Shown here: positions 13,322 through 24,722 of the stretch, piece after piece
How the letters are laid out: each line of letters opens with the position of its first letter
Position numbering within the stretch: position 1 is the stretch's first letter
From: Litomosoides sigmodontis
Lineage: Eukaryota; Nematoda; Chromadorea; Rhabditida; Onchocercidae
Reading direction: 5' to 3'
Assembly (NCBI GenBank): GCA_963070105.1
Contig: OY718805.1
Location: forward strand, 2,130,001-2,194,000
DNA length: 64,000 bases
Made by a program: the position numbers and the translations under genes
The notes under the pieces: model-generated
Told to the model about the DNA's origin: nothing
The model's database searches: none
The model's input: only the letters and a program-made list of their open reading frames with translations

Positions 13322-15609
13322 ATGCATAAAATATTGGTACTTCTTTGTATGTTGTTGTTAATAGGTGAAATGTCACATAGTTGTGGTGCAAGAGGAGTAA
13401 CTTCATATCCATATTTTCAACACCGACGTTATCCATTCAGGGAAAAATTACGATGGCCTTTATTAGTTGTTCAAGACACACCAGACACTGCTATGGTTTG
13501 TTTTTCGTCCTATTTTTATCAACTTCAAAACTATTTATATAATTCATTAATTGAAAGTGTGTTAATGAACGCAATGATCAACGCTTTCTCCCTATCTCTC
13601 TCTCTCTCACTGTAATGTTTAGTTTAGGATAGAAGAGAGGAGCGATGAATAAAAATGTTGACATGTTCAATGTCGCACAAGATTAGCTTTAACCGATAAA
13701 TCAATTATTTAATTTTCTTTCTACAGGTTATGGGATATTGGAGAATCTTCAAACTATTTATTCTTTAGGCTAAAATAGATGGAATACTTCTTAATTTATC
13801 ATCTATTTAAAGATCTCCGAAATATTTCAACTCCTCCAACCGCTTCCTTTAACATACGAGAAAAATTTTAATTAATAAATTCGAATGCATTGGACAATTC
13901 AAAATCTTTAAGGCATAACAGGTTTCCGGAAAGTTTCTTTGACTTATAATTCATCGGTAAATTAATCTTCCGTGTTTAATATTCTGCTTTTTATCGGAAA
14001 AATTAATGTTCACTTCAGATACATTCGTTGGTGCAGATATATATTAGAGAGAGAGAGAGAAGGATTGGGAGAGACATTGGGAAAGGAAATGCTTCTCATA
14101 CTCAAAATTTCTTTTTTGCCGCCTTTCGATCTTTAAAACTAATTTGGTTAATTTGATCTATAGTTACGACACTTATTTATTAACATGAAGTTTGAATGAG
14201 TAGGAAGAGGAAAGAGCAATCAATTGTAACAATTTTTTGAGGCTAATTTTTTTTTGAACAAACACTTCGTGGATGGTATAGTCACAAAAACCATAAGTGT
14301 TTATTGGGACAGGTTACAAATGCACATTCATATTTTTCACTTTTTTTTGAAGATCTGCTAATTAAAAGTGCAAAATCTCCAAAACAAGTGCAAAAATTAT
14401 ACTTTCAAAAATGCAAGAAACTTTATGCCACTGTTGCTTCACAGCATTTTAAAACTTCTCTTGGAATAAAATTTGAAAAGACAAAAGAATGGTAAGAGGA
14501 GGATTTGTCACCTATGAAATCAAAATTGATGAAGCGATCTACAGACATTGATTTATTATAAAAAAATTTTCGAAAATATTTGTCACGCACAAACATTGTA
14601 ATGTTGTCTTGAAAAAAAAAAGATTTATTGTACAAACGCTGTACCTTACCTTGTCTGGAAAAACATATTGCGAAATTACATACATAATCAAACAAAAGTC
14701 TTTAGTCGCGTTCACTTTAATCAACCTGACAAGATACCCACTTCCTTTTCCAATAATCAGTTCATCACCTTTTACGTCATCACCCCACTATATAAAGCAA
14801 CGAACACAGTACACCTATGATAATTTTATTATCGTTAAAATGAAAGATTGTTAGCTACGTTAGAATAATTAGCTGACAGGGCAGAGCATTAGATTTAAGA
14901 CTACGCTTTCAAGTTTAACATTCAATCATATTTTCATAGAAACATGCTAGAAGAGGGTTATACTGGTTGTCATTGACTCATGTAATTAATTTCAGCTCAT
15001 CATTACGGAATGATTTTATCTAAGCTAGTTTAGAATGAATGAAGGTTAGCTGATAACAGATAACTTAGGCTATTTAACAACGAAAGATTTCATGAAGCGT
15101 CTCGCTTAGAAATCGAAGCCCATTTTGGATGCAATTAATAACATTATTAAATGCCGCAAATAGTAATGATTGGAATTTTAAGATTCACACGTTATTTAAA
15201 AATGCATAAATAAAATTTCACAATTTAATGTGATCAAAAATTTTCTTCACGTTCTGTTATATGATGGGTGAATTTATTCTATTGCAGTAGCACTACAAAA
15301 TAATCATTTCCTAAGAATAAGAGGAAAGAAATAATTTGATATCTGCATCACTAAATTAACCTTTCAATAATAATTATTTTTGGAGTAAGCAAATGAGAAT
15401 GATTTAGGAGTTAGAAGAAATATGGAAAAAGTTAAACAAGTATAAATATTTTGGTAATTTTTTTTTCTTTTCATTTCATTATAGATTTATTATTACATTA
15501 ATAGGATCGTTACCTGACTGGAGCAACACTGATGACACAGAAACGATCCCAACCAGACAACAATTTCGATTATTTCGACGATTTCGATCCAACACAAATA
15601 TTCCTCTGA
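13322..15609 (+). CDS. Small secreted protein, possible peptide precursor
   Basis: Not recognised as a named family. Exons 13322-13495 and 15505-15609 join in phase 0 to give 92 residues. The start MHKILVLLCMLLLIGEMS is a clear signal peptide, and the ATG lies two bases after a TTTTTTAG acceptor (13312-13319). That acceptor suits splice-leader addition and favours this start over the in-frame ATGs at 13268 and 13271. The mature part has basic pairs that could be processed: HRR at about residue 36, and KR in the second exon followed by SQPDNNFDYFDDFDPTQIFL to the stop. The acidic, aromatic C-terminal peptide, the small size and the signal peptide suggest a neuropeptide-like precursor, but nothing proves it. 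An alternative second exon at 13728 would end the protein after VMGYWRIFKLFIL. The 2-kb intron is long for its surroundings and holds a GA tract near 14047. The gene model is by hand and moderately sure. Confidence 0.5.
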
Positions 15610-17623
15610 GAAGAATGCAATGAGTTAATCGGCAAATGTACATCACTGAAAACGATCCCGAATTATCGTTATGCTATCAATGCAATAATTGCCGCTGATA
15701 ATGTAAATGCTATTGTAACTGTCAGTTGACACTTTTGCATTTTTATAAAATTTGACTTCATTGAATTAGCATTTATTCACGGCGGGTTTGAAAGGCTGAA
15801 GCAAAGAAAGTGCAGTTGAAGTCTTCATCAATTTGACAAATTAGTTGTAGATTTTCGCCAGAAGTCGCTAGTGTTGGAAAGTGTCAATTATGATTGTTTG
15901 CTAAAATTACCGCGAAATTCAGAGTGGTACATTTTTCACTGTTTTCCTAAAATTGTATATATGTTAATATTTGTAGATGTTCTCTAATGAAAGTGCATTT
16001 TAACAATCGGTTTTGGAAGAATATATTTCAACATTTCCTCCTCAAATCCCTTTCTTGCAACTAAACGAACAAAGTTGCAAATATTTCACCAAATTGGTGG
16101 AAATAGATTGAATTGGATAAATGTGTTAGCGCTGGATAAAGTCTAGCGAACTAGCAATTTTATAGCTCTTTTTTTTCACTGGCCACTTCATTTTACTTTG
16201 TAGAATTTAAATTATAGCGCTAAAATACAATACAAAATTGACAGGTTGTTATTTGGAGAATCACGTTGCGCTAACTCGATTTCAACTCTGATTTGTTTAA
16301 TTTGTCACATTGCTTTCTTTCTTACATATGAAATTTTTCATGCTATTCATCGCTCTATTTAGCAATGAATTTTCTTTTAGTAAACAAAAATCACTTGCTT
16401 CATGGGAAATATACACCAACTTGTAATTAAATAAAAAAATGACAGAATGACAACAGCTATGATTGTGATTTTTTGCAAGGTATTACTGCAGAATTGATAT
16501 TACTAAATGGTACGTATTACATAAAGCATTAATACAGTACGCTAAAAGTTACACGTTAATACTTCTACGTACAATCTGTTATGGCTTATCATTATCAGTG
16601 CCATTACGTTTACATCAGCGTCCTCATTAGGTAATAACAATTGTAAATAAACAAATGGTTGTAAGAGATGGAATTAAATTACAAGAATGCACCTCATCAA
16701 CATTGTCCACCCATACACCGTCATCACCGCTACGAACAATGAAGAACAGTGGCTTGTGGACGTTGGACAATGGATTTAGCACATTGACCTCACTTGCGTC
16801 ATTTCAGTAACCTTAGAATGCAATTCAGTGTCTCATAAACGGCAGCCGATGATCTGCTTCGCTTCTCAACACGTTCTTTGTTCCTTCAGATGTAATTGTA
16901 CAAGTGCGTGCTATTTTCCAATGTGATGAAGTATTCTACATTCTGTAATTAGTCTTTATGATATTTACAAAATACGTCAATATACGTCAAACAAGTAATT
17001 GAATCCGTGTTCATCTTGATTGGTTGTGAACAGTACGTGGAGCAATGCACGTCACTGTGTACATTCTGTACTTATGTGGACAGTACGGATGTATGCGTCT
17101 TCCTATCCTACGTATAAAGTGCTGATGATTGGATTGTTTATCAATTAAGCTTGAAAAGTGCGGCAATGTATGCATTAGATGAAAAAGCTGTTTTGGGGCG
17201 AAAGCAGCTGCTCTGCTGATTGATTTGGGGATGTAAAGAAATGAAATTTCATCTATTTGCAGGTTTTTTTTGTCTTTTATTTATTTCTTTTTGTTCTCAA
17301 CATTGTTTTATTATTTAAATTTTTATGAGTGCTTTACTATTTAAATTTTCATGACTTGTATTTTCTGATATGTCAGGGAAGATTTTGTTAAATGAAGAAA
17401 CCAAAATTTTCCATGTGAATTTCGAGAAAATTGAAGTTCGGTTTTTCTACGCACCTGAAAGACTTGTGTTGCATTTACTGCTGTTTGATGATAATTCCGA
17501 TAGTAACAAATATGTGCTTAAAAATGATACGTGAAGTTTTACCGAACTGTCTTTTGCGTGACATTCTGTTGTGTACAAGTAGTCGTATAACAATGAACCG
17601 ATGTATTCTAGGAATTTTAAAAA
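15610..17623. other. Intergenic spacer, no gene recognised
   Basis: AT-rich spacer between the secreted-peptide gene and pink-1. I saw no coding exon, RNA gene or strong repeat. The 136-codon minus-strand frame at 17475-17885 overlaps the first pink-1 exon on the other strand and lacks family motifs. Confidence 0.55.
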
Positions 17624-20600
17624 ATGCGAAAATTTCGATTGTTACGATTTCTGCTGAAGCGATCTGGTACTCTAATTTTGCGGCATGGTCGTCCAGTATT
17701 AAAGAGTGAAGTGGTTGGTCGTGGCTTAACGGTTTGTCCTCGACTACATTTCCAATAATTTTTTTACCATTTCCAAATTTAAAGGAATGAGTGGGAGCAA
17801 GGGATTGTGCTTTTAGCAAACAGATAAAATTACGCTTTACCTTGTGAGTGTTACCATGAGGGAAGTAGGTGGCGTGAAAAAGCATTCATATTTTGTGTAT
17901 CGCGGGAAAAATACTGTGGCATCTGTCATTGATTTGCGCCAGCGAGATATTCCTTTTAATGCTATGAGCGAATGATTTTTTTTGTTTAACAGAAAGATTT
18001 GCCTCTTTTTTTTTTAATTTTATTTTTGTCATTAAGCTCTGGGGACGAGTTATAATACGACCGCTTGCGTTGACAGGTTATCAGAAGAACTGGAGAAATA
18101 ATTATTTGCTAGGCGCAAATCGACGATACGCCTCCTTGTTGAAAATTTATTCTAATGTCCAAGTTTCTGAAAGAATTAAGGTATATTAATTTTTCTTCCT
18201 TTTATCAAAAGATCTGCATTATTTGGTGAACCGGGTTATCTATGAGGAGGATTGTTAATTATGTGAAAGACTGAATTTATTGTTTATAAAACGTTTACAA
18301 AGCATTTCCAGAGTTCGTTTGCTTCTTTTTTGGTTAATTGCTACCCGCACAAATCACTTTCTGCGGAATGTTTTCATCGTCAATAGCCTTTACATTTCTT
18401 TATTTTATTGAATGAAAAAAAATTCTTTTCAGAATTTATTTTTAACAAACACGAGGTACAATAACGGATTACGAGCTACGGAAGTACCCAGTAGGGTTGA
18501 AGACTATGAAATAGGTGACAAAGTTTAATATGTATTATTTGAATCTTTTCGAATCTGTTGTTGTCTTTCCTTCATTTTAGCGACGGTAGGGGAAAAATCA
18601 GTGAGCGGATACATGCATGCTCATTCCTTGGCCGTTTTAATCAGAGATTAGGTCGTTAGTGTAATTTTGTTGTTGGGATTGAGGGCTGGCTTTAAGATCT
18701 TTTGTTTAGAAATCTCATCCACTTTTCTTTAACATCAAATTGAATAATGAATTTATGATTTTGTACAAAACAAAACAGCTGCCAAATTTAGCTTCTGACT
18801 TGTAGTTTTTGCATTTTTTTGTACTGTCTAGTAATTTGCACTTTCGAAGTTTTCAATTCTATTTAAATTTTAAGGTAGTAACATTGCTTGTGGCTGCGCC
18901 GCTGCAGTGTATGAGGCTCGTGTACGTATGTTAGAGAAACCTGAGAGGCTTCCTTCGAGCATTTGTGCAGACTTACCTTTCACTTCATCTTTTTTGCAAA
19001 GGAAACAATCGGTTGCTGAAGATCCTATTACTGTTAGTTCTTTTTTCGTATACCTTTGAGTTCTAAAAAATTTTGTTGGCATCGAAATTCAGTTAAATTT
19101 TTAGATAAATTAGTAGTATGCATTGACTCAGTTTAACCATTTCTCCTTTCAAATTCGTTATTCCAGTTTATCCAGATTAAAACAAGGAGGAGTTTTTTGA
19201 GACATTGCAATTATTGTTTCCAAATATCCTTTAGTAAAAAAACGCAGGCATATCCATATGCATTGAAAATAATGTACAATTATGAATTTGATGCGTCGGA
19301 AAGACATCTCTGGATGGATATGGGTACTGAATTGGTACCATTAATCGAAAAACCACCAGAACTTATTGGTTGCATGGCCAAGTACGTTAGCTTTTTCTAA
19401 TTAGTTTCTCTGTTATGTCGTGAAATTCATATTAGTTTTTTCACTAAACATAAAGTAAATTAGAATTTGACTAAAGTTTCATATTAGAAATTAGAGGATA
19501 GTGAAAGCTACAAATTTTGCAGTATGAGCTTTTTGCCGCATTCTCATCCAAATATAGTGCAAATGTATAAAGCGTTCACGGATCGTATACCGCTATTGGA
19601 AGATGCTCGAAATTTGTATCCGGAAGCGCTTCCAACAGCTGATTTTTATGAATTGATCATTGATGAACCGAAAACACTGTTTATAGTTATGAGAAGGCAA
19701 ATATTTTACAGTGTTTCAGTGGGCTGCAATATTTGAAGTTCTTAACCTGATTTTTTACATAGTATTTCTGCTTTTTTTTTTGCTACCGACTTTTTTCCTA
19801 AGCAAAATTCTGCTTTGTTAGATATCTAGGAGGTCTGGTGCATTTCAACTTTCAAAAACTTGTTACCGCAAATTGCAGATAATAACGTCTTAGGTTGCAG
19901 ATACAGAATGACTTTACGGGAGTATGTACTTACGCATAAAAGGAATTATTGGTTTGGTAAAGTTATGTTTGGACAACTTCTAGAAGCAATTGTTTATCTT
20001 TATAATTATCGAATCAGTCATCGTGATATAAAATCAGACAACATTCTTCTGGATTTTAATACCGATAGTAAATTTTAAATAAACTTTTTGCTACTTATTT
20101 GATCTTTAATTTTAAGTACATCTAAACCCGTAGTTTAATAGTAAGATCGTGCATATTTCTTTCCAAGGAGTAATTTTTTGTATATAGATGTTCCAGAAAG
20201 CCTGTCGTTGCCTTCAAGTATTGTTATATATTTGCAAAATATCCTGTTTAGATGATGCCCCGCACTTGGTATTGAGCGATTTTGGTTGTGCATTGGCAAC
20301 GGGAACTTGGAGAGTACGTTATGATACGGATACAGCTTACCTTGGAGGCAATTTGGCACTGCGAGCTCCAGAAGTAAATTGCTTATAGTGTATTCCTTTG
20401 AATTTGATTGAAGATTTTTTTTATATAATTGATATCATATTTGGTCATCATTTCTTTTTTAGTGGTGCTTACATTTCCATCCTTCTAAAAAACATCTAAC
20501 ATACAGTTTACTTTGAATCATAAAGTAGAGTTGGAAGTGGTATGCAAAAACGACAAATTTTTATTGTCCGAGTTTAGTTTCACTTAACTGATTACTTAAT

Positions 20601-22041
20601 CGAATTTTGCAGATCCGGTGTGCCCGCCCAGCTCCCAATCGTTGGGTTGATTTTCGCATGGCGGATCTTTGGGCCGTTGCTACAATTGGATACGAAATTT
20701 TTACAAGGCAACAGTTTTCCTTCAAAATTAGCGGGTTTACGAACTGTTTTTGAAGATGGAAGTGCCGTAAAATAGGGGTCCTTGTATTACGTAATTCGCT
20801 GACCAGCAGTGCTTATTGATTACGTGACTCGTAGGGAGAGATTTGTAATGCACTAAAAAATAGAACATTAATTTCTGATTTCGGAATGTATTTCTCTAAC
20901 CATTTTTTAATTTCCCATAAACTTTGTTATTTAAATTGTCCAAAATGCTGAAAATGAGCAAGATAAAAGCTCACTTCCAGAACAAATCCATTCTACAGTC
21001 GCATGAGAAGCGATCAATATACGGAATGCGAACTACCGCCTTTACCGAAGAAGATGGATTGTGCAATAAAAGCAGTTATTCGAGATATGCTGCAAATTGA
21101 TCCAGCTAAAGTAATGTTGTTTTGAAATATTTGCTATCGCAGTCGTGATTGTTGGTGACCAATAAATCATAATCAGTACAGGAAAAATACTGGTCTGTAA
21201 TATGAATGTACACTGGCTTTCTCATTCAATTTTAGCTGCAGTGTTTAATCACTTTTCAGCGACCAAGCCCATCTGTTGCGGCAAATGTTCTTAGTATATC
21301 GCTGTTCCGATTCGGTCATAATTTGCGAAAATTTTTTGATGATTGTGGTTTTGACGAAACATTGTTTGGCACCAAAATTGGTGACTTGAAGAATGCCGCA
21401 AGTAAAACTCTAAAAACAGTAAGCGTTATTAGATGAAATGCAGATAAAGTCTAGAACTAATCTATTGAAAGCACGTGAGTTTTATCAAGTTTTAGCAATT
21501 TATTAAGCGATTGTACCGAAATGAATATGATTTTACTAGTTATGAATTTACTACTTCCAACAGCTTTATTACATACATAAACATTTTGGAAACATTGAAG
21601 TAGTATTTTATCATATCGAATTTCTATGAGTAAAATTCTTGCAACTTAAATGCATCATTTTAAGTTATTTAATTATGCTGGATTTTATTTTAATTTAGCT
21701 TGAGGAAAAGATGATAACATCAATGAATGATTTCACTCTTCTCTTTGCTGCGGAGACTATGTTGGCTCAAAATATTCATCCAAATGTGATCAGTACGGCA
21801 GAACTGCAGGTCGTTGTCCTATTTTATTAATATTAATACTTATTTGCAATAAAGATTTTCTTTGTTGAGAGGATATTGATCCATGTTATTATGAACAAGT
21901 TGAAGTTGTAGGTTAATTCTTTATCTTAGATAATGAATAATGCCATTTTCTTTTCAGCTCCGTGCAACATTTCTCTCTCGAATAGATCACGAGTATATTT
22001 GGTCAGCTTTAAGCTATTTCTGTGATAAAAACAATTTCTGA
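17624..22041 (+). CDS. pink-1: PINK1-like mitochondrial serine/threonine kinase
   Basis: PINK1 is imported into or held on mitochondria, and phosphorylates ubiquitin and Parkin on damaged organelles. Exons: 17624-17717 (end uncertain), 18077-18180, 18433-18514, 18875-19032, 19248-19381, 19523-19696, 19901-20067, 20252-20373, 20613-20707, 20981-21110, 21260-21418, 21699-21809, 21958-22041. The model totals 537 residues; human PINK1 has 581. The N-terminus MRKFRLLRFLLKRSG is basic and hydrophobic, like a mitochondrial presequence. The kinase domain follows: RVEDYEIG, a variant glycine loop IACGCAAAVYEA, the ALK lysine (about K153), HRDIKSDN (about 289-296), SDFG (about 313-316), then RAPE and TNPFYSRM. 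The C-terminal extension ends in DKNNF. Two introns need GC donors (after 19696 and after 20707). Family identity is firm; the first exon and its donor are the least certain part. Confidence 0.94.
19697..19900 (+). other. Probable GC-AG intron in pink-1
   Basis: The coding text must stop at VMR plus AG and resume at A plus TACAGAATG to keep the PINK1 sequence and phase. The donor is GAAG followed by GCAAAT, which matches the usual GC-donor context, and the acceptor is TTGCAG. The nearby GT at 19686 breaks the frame of the next exon. Confidence 0.75.
20708..20980 (+). other. Probable GC-AG intron in pink-1
   Basis: The exon ending EIFTR then AG is followed by GCAACA, and the next exon begins A plus ACAAATCCATTC (TNPFY). 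This gives EIFTRTNPFY, which aligns without gap to the family's EIFxxxNPFY. A GT donor at 20735 is also in phase, but would insert nine extra residues before NPFY. Confidence 0.6.
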
Positions 22042-24722
22042 GAAAATCATACAAACACTTTTTCTAAAGAAATACGAGATCCAACATTTGCAGTTGACGG
22101 AGCGACAAATCCTATGAATAGTCTCACGTAATTTTTATTACTTCTCTTGTATATATTTTGGTTGGGAGAAATTACTGCAAAATATAAGATCAAGAGAACG
22201 GCACTGCAAAGTTCAGTGTGTTATTGGCTGACTATAAATGAATTGCGTTTAACTTCTTATTGATTCGTAAGACTTTGTAGAAAGATAACCAAGACCGCTG
22301 GTAAATATCCAGTTTTAATTTTAATTTCTGACCAGTTTTCTGCTTGCCTGGTTAAGTTGTTAAATTACATAGCTTTGAACTGGACTTTCCTTTTCTTCTT
22401 AATGGTATGTGAAAAACAGTGTGGTTTCTTCTTTACCTCATGATACACGAAGTTGCAGCAGAAGATAAGAGGATAATGTATTTCGATTATATACGCGAAC
22501 ATAATTCGGAATAATAGGTACTCGAAATCGGCGTTGAAATATCTCGAAACTCAAACTAGATGTACGTGGAATGTATAATTCGGTATTGGTGGTGATCCTA
22601 GTTAAAAAAGATGGCTAAATATATCCATATTTAAGCTGTGAGATAATGTTTTGAGATCTTTCTTTCCTTCTAGTTTACTTTGAATCAAATAACATGATGA
22701 GAAGATATTTCAACTTATATGTTATGAGTTGTATTCCATTGTTGCGAATTTTTTTTTAGTGCAACATAAGGGTGTTTAATGCGTATTAGACTTTGACCAT
22801 ATATTTGTGCATTTTGTGTCCTTGGTAGATTTACTACAAAATTGAGGTGTCCTTTATGCGTTTTAGCTTGATGTCCACTTGTTTGATGCTTTTACATGAA
22901 TATGATATATATACTGTATATATATATATGTGTACGTGGAATGAAGAGTTTTTCCCAAGAGTTTATTTCAAAACATTTATTATGTGTATTTCTAGGTTCT
23001 ATCTTTTTATTTTATTACATCTCCAAATTTTTCTTCCAATAGCTTTTTATTTTTTCTTTCATTAAGTATGATCAAATGCTTACTTATTATTTTAAATATT
23101 ATTTTAAATAGGGCCCGAAATCTTTGAAATTACAAAAGTCAGTAGATAAATGTTAAAATTAGTAGGCACAACGAAAAATAGTTTTGAGCAATGCAAAAGA
23201 TTATGTAGCTATCATATTTGTCTGTTATTTCTCAAAAATTTTCATTGATATTTTTCAAATAGTGGGTAAAATATGTAAAAAAAAATTACGAATTGATTAG
23301 AGCAAAAACTCTCTTGCACAAATACGAAGTGGTTAGATAGTGGAAACCGTTTTGTCGATAGATTGAAAATGATAATGTGAAGATAATGGAATTGAGAATG
23401 TGAATGAGAATAATAACATTTTGGTAGATGAAATTTTACTGATAATGAGAGGAAGGGATGTATTATTATCTAAAATTTCTTGTAACAAACGAAATACATC
23501 GTTGATAGTGCTATGGCTTGTGATGACGTAGATTTTTTATCAATCAATTTGCTTGTTTTCGATTTGACTCATTTTGACTGCAAATAGTTTTACAAGTAAT
23601 GTAAATACTTTTTACAAGTAACTGTTACTACTGCTACTGTTGTTGTTGCCGTATGGAAATATAATGGGCTAATTAAATGAATGTTGTATAACTATTTACA
23701 GTCAAAGTTTTTTGTTACTATGTATAATTTAACTTGCAAACACTAGAAATAATTACTACCAAGAGATGAATTTCAGAATTTCACAATTTTGCTAAGATAG
23801 GCTGCAAATCGACGCGCTACGGTATGAATTCAATTGTATTTGTAAGATTAATTTTGAGTTTTCAACTTTTGTTTCATTTTTTTTTTGGTTTGCGAGCGTA
23901 TAAAATATTATCTGTTATTTCGTAATAAATGATGGAATGAGAGAGAGGGAGAGAGGGAAAGGGAGAGAGAGAGAGGGAGAGGAAGGGAGGGGAGGAGAAA
24001 TGTTACCATGTGTGAAATGGTTTAAATGCTAAACTATGCTAAAGCTATGATATTATTTGTTTGCTTCGAAAATAATGATTTTCATGATCATTTGAAATAC
24101 GCTTTCATTGCTAACATTTCCTTTTTCTCTTTTTTTCTAATCTATGAGACAACAATTTTTGAGTTATTAGCAGAAATTGGGGATAAAAATGATATAGGAA
24201 TGTCATCTATTTTGTTTTTTTAGTGTTAAAAGACGAGATTGAACGAATGCACAAAGAAAATCATTTTTCCATTCTCACTGAATTCTCTATTAAAAAGTTA
24301 ATGCTCACCTATTCCTCGAGCTATGGAAAAATATTGCAATAATTTAGATGAATTTTTCTGCCTAGAAATTATTTGCTATTTAGCAAAAGTAGTACGTGGA
24401 AATTTTATTGATTGAAGTAATTTTTTATTTGCATTTTTTATTTCTAATTAACAATTTTTTTCAAATTTTAGCTATACGGTGTGTGTATATTTATTTATCT
24501 CTCTAGATCAACGATTTGCATGTGACGTATTTCGTATACTATAATTTAAAATTTTTGCTAATTTCATGGAATGTTGAATAAATTTTAATTTAGATATGAC
24601 TGATCGTTCAGCCATCGATCGAAACACATAAACATATTTTTTCTTTTCTCCTCTCTTTTTATTTAACCCGACTTTATGCCTTTTCATCACATAACATTTC
24701 CGTACAATTCGCTATTTTACAG
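22042..24722. other. Intergenic spacer, no gene recognised
   Basis: AT-rich, with stops in all frames. It contains a TATATATA run near 22915 and the purine tract at 23937-24000. The spacing of 2.7 kb argues against co-transcription of pink-1 and the mucolipin gene. Confidence 0.6.
23937..24000. repeat. Purine-only GA/GGA tract
   Basis: About 60 bp made only of A and G on this strand, in GAGAGAGG- and GGGAGG-type units. Such homopurine mirror-like tracts can adopt triplex structure; nothing else suggests a function. Confidence 0.85.

Noticed and set aside
17475..17885. 136-codon minus-strand frame
   Set aside because: It overlaps the likely pink-1 presequence exon on the + strand and shows no motif.
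15610..24722. Nematode operon linking the peptide gene, pink-1 and cup-5
   Set aside because: Spacings of 2.0 and 2.7 kb are far longer than the usual few hundred bases.
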